64,000 bases of DNA from an uncultured Actinomycetes bacterium (GTDB taxonomy: Bacteria; Actinomycetota; Actinomycetes; S36-B12; UBA10799): the NCBI GenBank assembly GCA_946803585.1, contig CAMPEQ010000011.1, positions 806,001-870,000 of the forward strand. The letters are read 5' to 3'. The position numbers and the translations under genes are program-made. The stretch's first letter is position 1. Each line of letters begins with the position of its first letter. This document shows, in pieces, positions 46,914 through 57,947 of this stretch. The notes below the pieces were generated by a model. It saw nothing but the letters and a program-made list of their open reading frames with translations. It was not told where the DNA came from and did not search any database.

Positions 46914-47330
46914 GTGACGACACACAAAGACCTACTTGGCGGACCCCCTCCTACTTTGCTGCCGGCAGACATTGACGCGGAGGCTGAGCTAGCTGCGGGC
47001 GCGACGCCAGCGGATGTTGCGGCTGATCATCCGACCTGCAGCCTGGCCTGGGCGTTGCTCGCTGATCAGGCTTACGCCGACGATCGCGTGATTGAGTCCT
47101 ACGCGTTTGCTCGGACCGGCTATCACCGCGGCCTTGATGCGCTTCGACGCTCGGGCTGGAAGGGCTTTGGACCCGTCCCGTGGGAGCATGAACCAAACCG
47201 CGGATTCCTTATGTGCCTGAATGCGCTTGCCCGCGCAGCCACCTCCATCAATGAGACAGAGGAAGCTCAGCGCTGTTCGCAGTTCCTCGCCGACAGCTCC
47301 GAAACCGCGGTTGTGGAACTGTCCAAGTAG
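46914..47330 (+). CDS. DUF3151 family protein
   Basis: 138 residues with a GTG start. The sequence matches the actinobacterial DUF3151 family by its DLLGGPPPTLLPAD start, the helical CSLAWALLADQAY repeat-like core, SYAFARTGYHRGLDALRRSGWKGFGPVPW, and NRGFLMCLNALARAA. The function is not known. In mycobacteria the corresponding gene (Rv0360c, from memory) also sits between fba and purA, which supports the call. TPR-like helical pairs suggest a protein-binding role, unproven. Confidence 0.88.
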   Translation: MTTHKDLLGGPPPTLLPADIDAEAELAAGATPADVAADHPTCSLAWALLADQAYADDRVIESYAFARTGYHRGLDALRRSGWKGFGPVPWEHEPNRGFLMCLNALARAATSINETEEAQRCSQFLADSSETAVVELSK

Positions 47331-47370
47331 GCCGTTGTAGGAGTCGAGCTAAGGGGCGAAAACGCCGATC

Positions 47371-48745
<1,375 letters not shown>

Positions 48746-48786
48746 CGCCGAGACCCCGCTAGGCAAGCCCGCGTAACCTTAGCGCC

Positions 48787-50100
48787 GTGAAGGTACTCGT
48801 AATTGGTTCAGGAGCCCGCGAACACGCCATCGTCGCTGCGCTCGCGGCCGACGCGTCCGTGACGGGACTACATGCGGCCCCGGGTAACGCCGGAATCGAT
48901 GTCGAGGCAACGCTGCACGCGGTCGATGCCAACGACCCGGCGGCAGTGACCGCACTAGCCCAGGAGATCGCGGCCGATCTGGTCATTATCGGCCCGGAGG
49001 CGCCGCTGGTAGCCGGTGTTGCCGATGCTGTCCGCGAGGCCGGGATTGCCTGCTTCGGACCGTCCGCGGCGGCCGCCCAACTCGAGGCGAGTAAGTCGTT
49101 CGCCAAGCAGGTCATGCACGCTGCGGGAGTGCCAACGGCGCGGGCCGGTGTTGGCACCGATATCGACACGGTGGGGATGATGCTCGCGGAGTTCGGTGCC
49201 CCGCACGTCGTTAAGGACGACGGGCTCGCGGCTGGCAAGGGCGTGGTCGTCACGAACGATCGCGCGCAGGCTTTGACCCATGCGGAAGCGATCCTGGCTA
49301 AGCCCAACGGCCGCGTCGTGATCGAGGAGTTCCTCGATGGCCCGGAGGTGAGCCTCTTTTGCATTACGGACGGAAAGACGGTCGTTCCACTCCAGCCGGC
49401 TCAAGACTTCAAACGTGTTGGCGACGGCGACGCAGGACCAAACACTGGCGGTATGGGCGCCTACACGCCATTGGATTGGGCGCCGGAGAACCTGGTCGAC
49501 GAGGTGATCGCGAACGTCGCGCAACCCACTATCGACGAGATGGCTCGCCGCGGTACCCCATTTGCTGGCGTCCTTTACATCGGCTTGGCGCTGACCTCGG
49601 CCGGTCCGCGCGTCATCGAGTTCAACGCTCGCTTTGGTGACCCGGAGACCCAGGTGGTACTTGCTTCGCTCAAGACCCCGTTGGCTGGTGTCCTCTTGGC
49701 AGCCGCCCGAGGTGAACTCGACGGACTGCCCGCCCTGCAGTGGTATCCGGGCGCGGCAATCACCGTCGTTCTGGCCGCCGAGAACTACCCCGGCACCCCC
49801 GTCACTGGCGACGTCATCAGCGGACTCGAAGCTGCGACCGGCCTACCCACAGTTCTGGTTCTACATGCCGGGACCAAGACCGGCCTGGACCGGCAACCGG
49901 TATCGGCCGGTGGTCGAGTGCTGTCGGTGGTTGCCCGCGGAACCTCGCTGGCCGATGCCCGCGACGTGGCGTATCAGGCAGTCGAACGAATTGAGCTGCG
50001 CGGAAGCCACTACCGAACCGATATTGCCGCCAAGGCAATCGAGGGACGCATCGAGATACCAACATCAGCTACCCCTGCCAGCTTGGGAGAGAACACGTGA
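48787..50100 (+). CDS. purD: phosphoribosylamine-glycine ligase (GARS)
   Basis: 437 residues, ATP-grasp enzyme of the second purine step. GTG start at 48787 with VLVIGSGAREHAIV at the N-terminus, IGPEAPLVAGVADAV, SKSFAKQVMHAAGVPTA, DGLAAGKGVVV, GGMGAYTP and FNARFGDPETQVVL, all characteristic. The gap from purA is 41 bp. The stop overlaps the purB start by 4 bp (GTGA), so purD and purB are coupled. Confidence 0.97.
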   Translation: MKVLVIGSGAREHAIVAALAADASVTGLHAAPGNAGIDVEATLHAVDANDPAAVTALAQEIAADLVIIGPEAPLVAGVADAVREAGIACFGPSAAAAQLEASKSFAKQVMHAAGVPTARAGVGTDIDTVGMMLAEFGAPHVVKDDGLAAGKGVVVTNDRAQALTHAEAILAKPNGRVVIEEFLDGPEVSLFCITDGKTVVPLQPAQDFKRVGDGDAGPNTGGMGAYTPLDWAPENLVDEVIANVAQPTIDEMARRGTPFAGVLYIGLALTSAGPRVIEFNARFGDPETQVVLASLKTPLAGVLLAAARGELDGLPALQWYPGAAITVVLAAENYPGTPVTGDVISGLEAATGLPTVLVLHAGTKTGLDRQPVSAGGRVLSVVARGTSLADARDVAYQAVERIELRGSHYRTDIAAKAIEGRIEIPTSATPASLGENT

Positions 50101-51524
50101 CCCGTCAGCAGATTCCGAATATCCTCGCCGCCCGCTACGCATCGGTTGGCATGACGGAGATTTGGGCGCCGGAAAACAAGATCACGCTTGAGCGTCAACT
50201 GTGGCTTGCCGTCTTGAAGGCCCAGGCTGAGCTCGGGATCGACGTTCCTGACGGCGTAGTCGAGTCGTATGAGTCAGTGGTCGATCAGGTTGACCTACCG
50301 TCGATCGCGCAGCGCGAGCGAATCACCCGTCACGACGTAAAGGCGCGGATCGAGGAGTTCAACGATCTGGCTGGACACGAGCACATTCACAAAGGGATGA
50401 CCAGCCGCGACCTCACCGAGAACGTCGAGCAGCTGCAAATCAAACAGTCACTCGAGCTCGTTCGGGCCAAGGTTGTGGCGACCCTCGTGCAGCTCTCCGA
50501 GTTGGCAGTTGAGAACACCGAGATCGCGCTGACGGGCCGCTCACATAACGTTGCAGCGCAGATGACGACGCTCGGGAAGCGGTTCGCCACCTTTGCCAGT
50601 GAGCTGCTGGCGGGGTTAGAACGGTTGGAATCGCTCATCGATCGGTACCCGCTACGTGGGGTGAAGGGTCCGGTCGGAACGTCCCAGGACATGTTGGACC
50701 TCCTCGGTGGCGACGACGAAGCGCTTGCGCGGCTAGAGCAGAAGGTCGCGGGGCACCTTGGCTTTGACAACATCCTGTTGTCGGTTGGCCAGGTCTACCC
50801 GCGCTCTCTTGACGGCGACGTGGTGTCGACCTTGGTGCAGGTTGCGGCAGCTCCCTCGAGTGCGGCGAAGACGATTCGTTTGATGGCCGGCCAGGAGCTC
50901 GTCACCGAAGGATTCGCCGAGGGCCAGGTCGGTTCCAGCGCGATGCCTCATAAGATGAACACGCGCTCGTGTGAGCGAGTTAACGGGTTCATGGTGATCC
51001 TGCGCGGGTACTCGTCCATGACCAGTGAGCTTGCCGGTGATCAGTGGAATGAAGGCGATGTGGCGTGTTCCGTCGTCCGCCGTGTCGCCCTTCCCGACGC
51101 CTTTTTTGCGATCGACGGGTTGTTCGAGACCTTCCTAACCGTCCTCGATGAGTTCGGTGCCTTCCCAGCTGTGATTGACCGGGAGCTCGATCGGTTCTTG
51201 CCGTTCCTGGCCACCACGAAGGTGCTCATGGCTGCGGTTCGCAATGGGGTCGGCCGCGAGGCCGCGCACGAGGTCATCAAGGAGAACGCGGTCGCCGTTG
51301 CCCTCGATCTGCGTAAAGGCCAGGCAACTAATGATCTCTTCGATCGCCTGGCCGCCGACGAGCGTCTTGGCCTGACAGCTGAGCAAATGGCGACGTTAGC
51401 CAGCGCACCCTTGGAATTCACCGGGGCCGCCCGTTCCCAAGTTGCAGCCGTAGCTGCGGCGGTCGAAGTAGTCGCTGAACGCTACCCCGAGGCTGCGGCG
51501 TACAGCCCGGCTCCGATCCTGTAG
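50097..51524 (+). CDS. purB: adenylosuccinate lyase
   Basis: 475 residues; GTG start in the purD stop. Works twice in purine synthesis, releasing fumarate from SAICAR and adenylosuccinate. Seen: TRHDVKARIEEF, HIHKGMTSRDLTEN, the catalytic GRSHNVAAQMTTLGKR histidine region, and the superfamily signature GSSAMPHKMNTRSCER near residue 280. The C-terminal helical part is normal. Length is typical of the longer actinobacterial type. Confidence 0.96.
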   Translation: MTRQQIPNILAARYASVGMTEIWAPENKITLERQLWLAVLKAQAELGIDVPDGVVESYESVVDQVDLPSIAQRERITRHDVKARIEEFNDLAGHEHIHKGMTSRDLTENVEQLQIKQSLELVRAKVVATLVQLSELAVENTEIALTGRSHNVAAQMTTLGKRFATFASELLAGLERLESLIDRYPLRGVKGPVGTSQDMLDLLGGDDEALARLEQKVAGHLGFDNILLSVGQVYPRSLDGDVVSTLVQVAAAPSSAAKTIRLMAGQELVTEGFAEGQVGSSAMPHKMNTRSCERVNGFMVILRGYSSMTSELAGDQWNEGDVACSVVRRVALPDAFFAIDGLFETFLTVLDEFGAFPAVIDRELDRFLPFLATTKVLMAAVRNGVGREAAHEVIKENAVAVALDLRKGQATNDLFDRLAADERLGLTAEQMATLASAPLEFTGAARSQVAAVAAAVEVVAERYPEAAAYSPAPIL

Positions 51525-51540
51525 CGGCCCTTCCGCTCGC

Positions 51541-51587
51541 TGTGGGTGTCATTGTCGTACTGGGAGTACGGAAACTGCACCCATAAT
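51541..51587 (+). promoter_or_regulatory. nested dyad and -10 element before purC
   Basis: An inner perfect dyad CGTACT-GGG-AGTACG (51556-51570) sits exactly midway between TGGGTG (51543-51548) and CACCCA (51578-51583), with 7 nt on each side. CATAAT (51582-51587) overlaps the right outer arm and could be a -10 box. An operator or folded leader is plausible. Confidence 0.45.
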
Positions 51588-51606
51588 CCCGCGGTAGGCT
51601 TCTGCG

Positions 51607-52497
51607 GTGGAGATCCCAGCGCCTGACTACGTGCTACCGCCGGAATATGACCTCGTCTACTCGGGGAAGGTGCGGGATCTGTGGACCACCCCGGCTGGAG
51701 AACTGCTGTTCGTGGCCTCCAACCGGATTTCTGCCTATGACCACATCATTCCTACGCCCATCCCGGATAAGGGCCGGATCCTCACCGCAGTATCGGTCTG
51801 GTGGTTCGAGCGGATGGCGGAAGTTGTTCCCAACCACCTGATCTCCCTAGATGTTCCTGACGCGGTCGCTGGCCGGGCAATGATCTGCGAACGGTTAGAA
51901 ATGGTTCCGGTGGAGTGCGTCGCGCGTGGGTACCTCACAGGATCCGGCCTCACCGACTACCAGCGCAGTGGCGCAGTGTGCGGGATTGCCCTACCCGAGG
52001 GACTCGTTGATGGGGCGAAGCTGCCTGAGGCCATCTTCACCCCCGCAACCAAAGCAGAGTTGGGCGATCACGACGAGAACATTGACTTGGAAGCAGTCGT
52101 TCGTGAGGTCGGCCAGGCCCGAGCACAAGAGCTGCGCCGGTTGACGTTAAGCATCTACACCCGCGCCGAGGGAATTGCCCGCAGCCGTGGCCTCATCTTG
52201 GCCGACACCAAGTTCGAGTTCGGAGTCCGAGCGAGCGCACCAGACCAACTGGTACTAGCCGATGAGGTGCTGACCCCGGACTCGTCTCGTTGGTGGCCGA
52301 TTGAGCATTGGGAACCCGGGCGGGCCCAGCAATCGTTCGACAAGCAGTATGTCCGCGACTGGCTGACAAGTGCTGTTAGTGGTTGGGACAAGAATTCGGG
52401 CGAGGCCCCACCAGAGCTGCCTGAGAAAGTGGTCGACCAAACACGGGCGAAGTACGTTGAGGCCTACGAGCGCCTCACCGGTCAACAGTGGGTGTAG
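51607..52497 (+). CDS. purC: SAICAR synthase
   Basis: 296 residues with a GTG start. Couples CAIR with aspartate in the seventh purine step. The start YDLVYSGKVRDLW is the family hallmark, followed by ASNRISAYDHIIPTPIPDKG, the VECVARGYLTGSG loop and LADTKFEFG. Complete. It is 82 bp after purB with its own dyad, and its last codons form one arm of a downstream hairpin. Confidence 0.97.
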   Translation: MEIPAPDYVLPPEYDLVYSGKVRDLWTTPAGELLFVASNRISAYDHIIPTPIPDKGRILTAVSVWWFERMAEVVPNHLISLDVPDAVAGRAMICERLEMVPVECVARGYLTGSGLTDYQRSGAVCGIALPEGLVDGAKLPEAIFTPATKAELGDHDENIDLEAVVREVGQARAQELRRLTLSIYTRAEGIARSRGLILADTKFEFGVRASAPDQLVLADEVLTPDSSRWWPIEHWEPGRAQQSFDKQYVRDWLTSAVSGWDKNSGEAPPELPEKVVDQTRAKYVEAYERLTGQQWV

Positions 52498-52532
52498 CAG
52501 TTTGGCACCCACTGCTTGGTACCCACTGCTTG
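52486..52532 (+). terminator. purC terminal hairpin with two competing right arms
   Basis: CAGTGGGTG (52486-52494, last codons of purC) pairs with CACCCACTG (52506-52514). A direct repeat ACCCACTGCTTG at 52507-52518 and 52521-52532 gives a second possible partner (ACCCACTG). No T-run. Likely a terminator or attenuator. Confidence 0.55.
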
Positions 52533-52659
52533 ATACCACCTGCGCGATTCGCGGAGTATGAGAGACAATGGCTTAAGTAGGGGTTGATCCCAGACCCCTC
52601 GACCAGGTAGCCATAAGAGCCGGTAGCCCACCAGCACAGGTAACACCGAGGAGTCCGAC

Positions 52660-53886
52660 GTGACCGATCCGAACCAGTCGATCGAGCCCAGTGGCCAGCC
52701 TGCGCCACTTGAACCGCCGCTAACGCTGACCGTCCCCGAGCCTGCCGCGACGGTGACTCCCACCCAGGGCCCCGGCATGGTGACCCTAGATGAATCGGCG
52801 ATCCCAGGCCTAGACGGCCTCGTTGATCAGTACGCGCAAGCACTGATCACCATCGATCCGAATAGCCCGGACTTTGCCAAGCAGGCAGACCAGGTTCGCA
52901 CGATGGGTGATGCCGACATTCGGCAAGCCTCCTCGGTCAGTAACCGCTTGTTAGAGAAGTCTGTCGCGGATATGAAGCGGACCGTCGGCGATGGTGCGAA
53001 GATTCCCCAGACACTGCTGGAACTGCGCCGAACGGTCGAGAAGCTTGACCCCTCGGAGGTCAAGGGCGTGAAGAAGCTCCTGGGCATCATTCCCAAGAGC
53101 AACAAGATCACCGACTACTTTCAGCGGTACGAGAGCTCTCAGAAGCAGCTGAACGCGATCCTCATGGCCCTCTACAACGGCCAAGATGAGCTCCGCAAGG
53201 ACAACGCGGATCTTGACCAAGAGAAGGTCAATCTGTGGGACACGATGCAGCGTCTACGGCAGTACATTTACGTTGCGGAGAAGCTCGACAGTAAGCTCGC
53301 GGCCAAGGTGGAAGAGTTGCGGCTTACCGATCCTGAGCGGGCCAAAGTGGTCGAGCGCGACGTCCTCTTCTATGCCCGACAGAAGCACCAGGACCTCCTG
53401 ACTCAGTTGGCCGTCTCGATCCAGGGCTATCTGGCAATCGACGTCATTCGGAAGAACAACCTGGAGCTTATTAAGGGTGTCGATCGGGCCACGACAACCA
53501 CTGTCTCGGCGCTGCGCACCGCGGTCATCGTCGCCCAGGCGCTGGCAAATCAGCGGTTGGTGCTCGACCAGATCACCGCGTTGAACACGACCACAACGAA
53601 CCTGATCGAATCCACGAGTCGCCTACTCAGTGAGCAGTCCGCCGGAATCCAGGCACAGGCCGCATCCTCGACGATCGGGATGGAACAGCTGCAGACGGCG
53701 TTCGCGAATATCTATCAGACGATGGACAGTATCGACACGTTCAAGTCCGCGGCACTTGGTTCCATGTCGGCAACGATCGAGGTGCTCAACAAAGAGGTCG
53801 AGAAGTCACAGGCCTACGTGGAGCGCGCGAGTCGCGGGGAGTCAGCGATCAACCTCGAGCTACCGAACCCGGAAGGTAGAACCTGA
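52660..53886 (+). CDS. toxic anion resistance family protein (TelA/YaaN-like)
   Basis: 408 residues, GTG start with a purine-rich GAGGAG upstream. A Pro-rich N-terminal tail (to about 45) is followed by a long helical body matching the TelA family: IDPNSPDFAKQADQVRTMG, NRLLEKSV, KITDYFQRYESSQKQLNAI, ELRKDNADLDQEKVNLWDTM, LRQYIYVAEKLDSKL, DVLFYARQKHQDLLTQLAVS, and NLELIKGVDRATTTTVSALRTAV. TelA proteins are linked with tellurite and other stress resistance in cells; the biochemical role is unclear. The following gene resembles the usual XpaC partner. The pair sits inside the purine genes with its own leader. Confidence 0.9.
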   Translation: MTDPNQSIEPSGQPAPLEPPLTLTVPEPAATVTPTQGPGMVTLDESAIPGLDGLVDQYAQALITIDPNSPDFAKQADQVRTMGDADIRQASSVSNRLLEKSVADMKRTVGDGAKIPQTLLELRRTVEKLDPSEVKGVKKLLGIIPKSNKITDYFQRYESSQKQLNAILMALYNGQDELRKDNADLDQEKVNLWDTMQRLRQYIYVAEKLDSKLAAKVEELRLTDPERAKVVERDVLFYARQKHQDLLTQLAVSIQGYLAIDVIRKNNLELIKGVDRATTTTVSALRTAVIVAQALANQRLVLDQITALNTTTTNLIESTSRLLSEQSAGIQAQAASSTIGMEQLQTAFANIYQTMDSIDTFKSAALGSMSATIEVLNKEVEKSQAYVERASRGESAINLELPNPEGRT

Positions 53887-53889
53887 TAG

Positions 53890-54555
53890 ATGGGCCGTCG
53901 CAGCAATCGCAATAAGGACGTCAATGGGCTCGATCCCAATGACGTTGCGAAGTCTGTGCGCGCCATCAAATCCTCGATCAAGGGTCGGGTCCACAAGTCG
54001 ATTCTGGTCCGGGTTAACCATATTTGTGCGCTCGTCGAGCAGGCGCTTCCGCGGGCACACGAGCTCGGTGCCGGTAGCGAAGAGATGCACGTACTGTCGA
54101 AGATGACTACCGATTACCTGCCAAGTGCGCTGAATCCCTACCTGCAGATGCCGCGGCAGTACGCTGAGCGCAATCCGCTGGCGGATGGCCGGACGGCAAC
54201 GCAGGTGCTGTGCGCGCAACTCGACGTGATGTACGCGCGGATGTGGCAGGTGAACAACGCGATCCTGCAGGCCGACGGAGACAAGTTGTTGGCCAACGGC
54301 CGATTTCTCGATGACAAGTTCGGTCCGAATGACTTCGACTTGCCACCCACGACTGCCCGCCAAGGCCGCCAGCGCACTCAGCAGACACCGCAGTACCCGC
54401 AGCAGCCCTATCAAGCTGAGCCTCCGAAGGGCGGGCGTCCGACCCGTAAGCCGGCCGATCCCAACGTCAAGACCAATATGCAGCTCGCCGGGGAGCTCAT
54501 TTCGATCACCGCCCAACATGCCTATGAGCGGTTCAAACAGCGCAAGAAGGGCTGA
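53890..54555 (+). CDS. XpaC-like partner of TelA, putative
   Basis: 221 residues, only 3 bp after the TelA gene. A helical core (about 15-140) contains VLSKMTTDYLPSALNPYLQMP, similar to the TxDYLPxTLxxY segment of XpaC/5-bromo-4-chloroindolyl phosphate hydrolysis family proteins that accompany TelA in other bacteria. A Pro/Gln-rich segment (about 155-185) leads to a helical tail TNMQLAGELISITAQHA. The assignment rests on this motif and on context; the enzymatic name of the family is doubtful anyway. Confidence 0.62.
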   Translation: MGRRSNRNKDVNGLDPNDVAKSVRAIKSSIKGRVHKSILVRVNHICALVEQALPRAHELGAGSEEMHVLSKMTTDYLPSALNPYLQMPRQYAERNPLADGRTATQVLCAQLDVMYARMWQVNNAILQADGDKLLANGRFLDDKFGPNDFDLPPTTARQGRQRTQQTPQYPQQPYQAEPPKGGRPTRKPADPNVKTNMQLAGELISITAQHAYERFKQRKKG

Positions 54556-54652
54556 CGATCCGCGCGCTGCAAAGGCGCAACCGACCGGCGAGTTAGCATT
54601 AGCTGACCGATCGAGTTCATGTTCGACACTGAAAATAGACATCGGAGTAGCT

Positions 54653-54970
54653 GTGGCCCGCGTTGTTGTAGACGTCATGCTGAAACCGGAAATCCTTGAC
54701 CCGCAAGGTCGGGCCGTAAAAGGCGCGCTTACCCGCATCGGTCTCGCCGGTGTCGCGGATGTTCGCCAGGGTAAGCAGTTCATCATTGACCTCGATACCG
54801 AGGTTGATGACGCAGTGCTCGCTCAGCTTCACGAGCTAGCAGCCGACCTGCTGAGCAACCCCGTGATCGAGGACTATGAGCTATCCGTGGACGTCTTTGG
54901 CGGCGAGCAAGCGCATCCCGATCACACGGGCACTGCGGTTGGCGCCAGCTCCGACGCCGTCGTCAAATGA
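54653..54970 (+). CDS. purS: phosphoribosylformylglycinamidine synthase subunit PurS
   Basis: 105 residues from the GTG at 54653, which has GGAG 5 bp upstream; the frame open from 54311 runs through the previous gene and is not the start. The product is the small bridging subunit of FGAM synthase: [41 protein letters not shown] and [14 protein letters not shown] are typical. The tail is slightly longer than usual. Overlaps purQ by 4 bp (ATGA). Confidence 0.95.
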   Translation: MARVVVDVMLKPEILDPQGRAVKGALTRIGLAGVADVRQGKQFIIDLDTEVDDAVLAQLHELAADLLSNPVIEDYELSVDVFGGEQAHPDHTGTAVGASSDAVVK

Positions 54971-55656
54971 GCGCCCGGATCGGGGTCGTCACCTTCCCCG
55001 GGACCCTCGACGATCGTGACGCCTCGCGCGCTGTCGCACTCGCCGGCGCGCAACCAGTGGAACTCTGGCACGGGGACCACGACCTGCATTCGGTTGATGC
55101 AGTCATCCTGCCTGGCGGGTTCTCCTACGGCGACTACCTGCGCTGTGGGGCGATCTCATCCCAGTCCCCGATCATGACCGAGGTCGTAGCGGCAGCGAAT
55201 AACGGCCTTCCGGTCCTAGGGATTTGTAACGGGTTCCAGGTGCTGTGTGAGGCACATCTGCTACCAGGGGCTCTCACGGTGAACGAGGGCCTGCACTTCG
55301 TGTGCAAGGACCAGCGGCTACGTATCGAGAGCACGTCGACCGCTTGGACGAACGCCTTCGACCAAGGCCAGGAGATCCTCATCCCAATGAAGAATGGCGA
55401 GGGTAACTTCGTGGCTGATGAGGCGACCTTGGACCGAATCGAAGGGGAAGGCCAAGTCGTCTTCCGTTATGTCGGCGGCAATCCAAACGGATCGCGTCGC
55501 GACATCGCCGGTCTGCGCAATGCAGCCGGAAACGTCGTTGGACTGATGCCACATCCCGAGCACGCGGTCGAGGAACTTACCGGACCGAGCCTGGCCGGAT
55601 TGGACATCATCGCGTCGGTCATTACGGCGCTCGCCGATGGGCAGGTCCCCGCATGA
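54967..55656 (+). CDS. purQ: FGAM synthase glutaminase subunit PurQ
   Basis: 229 residues, class I glutamine amidotransferase that supplies ammonia to Pur[20 protein letters not shown] start, [16 protein letters not shown], the nucleophile cysteine in [13 protein letters not shown], and the catalytic His/Glu in [11 protein letters not shown]. Complete. Coupled by 4-bp ATGA overlaps to both purS and purL, so the three subunits are made in fixed ratio. Confidence 0.97.
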   Translation: MSARIGVVTFPGTLDDRDASRAVALAGAQPVELWHGDHDLHSVDAVILPGGFSYGDYLRCGAISSQSPIMTEVVAAANNGLPVLGICNGFQVLCEAHLLPGALTVNEGLHFVCKDQRLRIESTSTAWTNAFDQGQEILIPMKNGEGNFVADEATLDRIEGEGQVVFRYVGGNPNGSRRDIAGLRNAAGNVVGLMPHPEHAVEELTGPSLAGLDIIASVITALADGQVPA

Positions 55657-57947
55657 TCGATACCGTTGTCAACTCGCAATCCACTCCCGGGCAACCGCAA
55701 CCGTTCGCCGAGTTGGGCCTGAAGCCTGACGAGTACCAAGCGATCCGAGACATTCTTTCCCGCCGCCCCACTAGTGCCGAGCTGGCGATGTACTCGGTCA
55801 TGTGGAGCGAGCACTGCTCTTACAAGTCGAGCAAGGTCCACTTACGCCAGTTCGGGGAGAAGGCACCCAAGACTGATGCGCTGCTGGTGGGAATCGGCGA
55901 GAATGCCGGCGTCGTCGATATCGGCGATGGCTGGGCAGTCACCTTCAAGGTAGAGAGCCACAACCACCCGTCCTATGTCGAGCCCTACCAAGGCGCGGCT
56001 ACCGGCGTGGGCGGGATCGTGCGCGACATCATCTCGATGGGTGCTCGTCCCCTCGCAGTGATGGACCCGCTGCGCTTTGGACCGGCCGACGCCCCAGATA
56101 CCAAGCGGGTACTCCCGGGAGTAGTCGCCGGAATCGGTGGTTACGGAAACCGGCTTGGCCTACCGAATATCGGCGGCGAGATTGTCTTCGACTCGACCTA
56201 TTTGGGTAATCCGCTGGTGAACGCCCTGTGTGTCGGGGCGATGAAACACGAAGACGTTCACTTGGCTAGTGCCAAGGGGGTTGGCAATCTCGTCGTGCTC
56301 TACGGGGCGCGTACCGGCGGCGATGGAATCGGTGGCGTCAGTGTGCTGGCTTCTGAGACCTTCGATGCTGACGGTCCGGCGAAGCGGCCGAGCGTTCAGG
56401 TCGGCGACCCGTTCATGGAGAAGCTACTCATCGAGTGCACCCTTGAGGTGCTCGGAGCCGGCCTAGTTGAAGGTATCCAGGACCTTGGCGGCGCAGGAAT
56501 CTCATGCGCAACCTCGGAGCTGGCGAGTAACGGCGAAGGCGGGATGCACGTTGTCCTAGACCGCGTGCCGCTACGCGATTCGTCGCTGACTCCGGAAGAG
56601 ATCCTGATGAGTGAGTCTCAGGAGCGAATGTGCGCGGTTGTCCTACCCGAGAACCTCGATGCCTTCCTGGCGATTTGCCAGAAGTGGGATGTTGAGGCAG
56701 TCGCGATCGGAGAGGTGACTGACACCGGTCGCCTTACAGTCGAGTGGCGCGGTGAGCAGATTGTTGATGTTCCGCCGAGGTCAGTTGCGCACGACGGCCC
56801 GGTCTATCAGCGTCCCTATTCCCGCCCAAATTGGCAGGATGCGCTCCAAGCCGATGGTCCCGGTGAGTTGGCTCGACCGAGCACCTCCGGGGAGCTCCGC
56901 GAGACCCTGTTGACGATGATCTCCTCGCCGAACCTGGCCGACAAGTCGTTCGTCACTGATCAATATGACCGTTACGTTCAAGGCAACACGGTCCTGGCTC
57001 AGCCCGAGAACGCGGGCGTTGTTCGGGTGGATGAGGAATCGGGTTTAGGGGTCGCGATCTCGACTGATTGCAACGGCCGGTTTGCTCAGCTCGATCCCTA
57101 CTTTGGTGCGCAACTGGCACTGGCGGAGTCCTATCGAAACGTCTCCGCGACCGGGGCGATCCCGTTGGCTGTGACCGACTGCCTGAACTTCGGCTCGCCG
57201 GAGGACCCAGCCGTGATGTGGCAGTTCGAGCAAGCAGTCACAGGGCTTGCCGATGCATGTTTACAACTCGGGATTCCAGTCACTGGCGGCAACGTCAGCT
57301 TCTACAACCAAACTGCCGAGACTGCGATTCTGCCGACGCCAGTGATCGGTGTGCTCGGTGTCCTAGACGATGTCGATCGGCGCACCCCGATGGCGTGGGG
57401 TCCCGATGGTGAGCAGATCTACCTGCTGGGTACTACTCGCGACGAGTTCGCCGGTTCGGAGTGGGCGCACGTCGTTCACGAGCATTTGGGTGGACGCCCC
57501 CCGACTATCGACCTCGAGGTGGAGCGTGTGCTCAGCCAGATTCTGGTCGCCGGATCGCGCGACGGGATGTTCACTGCGGCTCACGATGTCTCCGAGGGCG
57601 GTATTGCCCAGGTGCTTGTAGAGATGGCACTGCGATCCGGTGTCGGTGCTCGACTGTGGTCTCCAGATGGCATTGACATGTTCACGCACCTGTTTTCCGA
57701 GTCAGCGTCCCGGGCGGTTGTTGTCGTTCCCCGCAGCGAGGAGCTTCGCTTCACCGAGATGTGCGCTGCTCGTAACTTCCCCTGTATGCGGATCGGTGTC
57801 GTCGATTCCGGCCTTGGCGCTGACGCAGGGTTCGCGCAGGGCACGCAGGTTATGCAGTTCGGCGAGGATTTCACGATCGAGCTGACAGAGTTGGCCGACG
57901 CCCACACCGCAACTTTGCCCGAGCTCTTTGGTGAGAGCCTGAGCTAG
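55653..57947 (+). CDS. purL: FGAM synthase large subunit PurL (short form)
   Basis: 764 residues, the short PurL type that needs PurS and PurQ. ATP-dependent conversion of FGAR to FGAM. Seen: [61 protein letters not shown]-type glycine-rich loop (as [15 protein letters not shown]), [17 protein letters not shown], and GNVSFYN in the second half. Two AIRS-like halves as expected. The stop TAG lies in CTAG, which is also the stop of the convergent membrane protein gene. Confidence 0.98.
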   Translation: MIDTVVNSQSTPGQPQPFAELGLKPDEYQAIRDILSRRPTSAELAMYSVMWSEHCSYKSSKVHLRQFGEKAPKTDALLVGIGENAGVVDIGDGWAVTFKVESHNHPSYVEPYQGAATGVGGIVRDIISMGARPLAVMDPLRFGPADAPDTKRVLPGVVAGIGGYGNRLGLPNIGGEIVFDSTYLGNPLVNALCVGAMKHEDVHLASAKGVGNLVVLYGARTGGDGIGGVSVLASETFDADGPAKRPSVQVGDPFMEKLLIECTLEVLGAGLVEGIQDLGGAGISCATSELASNGEGGMHVVLDRVPLRDSSLTPEEILMSESQERMCAVVLPENLDAFLAICQKWDVEAVAIGEVTDTGRLTVEWRGEQIVDVPPRSVAHDGPVYQRPYSRPNWQDALQADGPGELARPSTSGELRETLLTMISSPNLADKSFVTDQYDRYVQGNTVLAQPENAGVVRVDEESGLGVAISTDCNGRFAQLDPYFGAQLALAESYRNVSATGAIPLAVTDCLNFGSPEDPAVMWQFEQAVTGLADACLQLGIPVTGGNVSFYNQTAETAILPTPVIGVLGVLDDVDRRTPMAWGPDGEQIYLLGTTRDEFAGSEWAHVVHEHLGGRPPTIDLEVERVLSQILVAGSRDGMFTAAHDVSEGGIAQVLVEMALRSGVGARLWSPDGIDMFTHLFSESASRAVVVVPRSEELRFTEMCAARNFPCMRIGVVDSGLGADAGFAQGTQVMQFGEDFTIELTELADAHTATLPELFGESLS

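Noticed and set aside
54311-54652. Long N-terminal extension of the purS frame
   Set aside because: It overlaps the XpaC-like gene in another frame; PurS proteins are about 80-100 residues, and the GTG at 54653 has GGAG in front.
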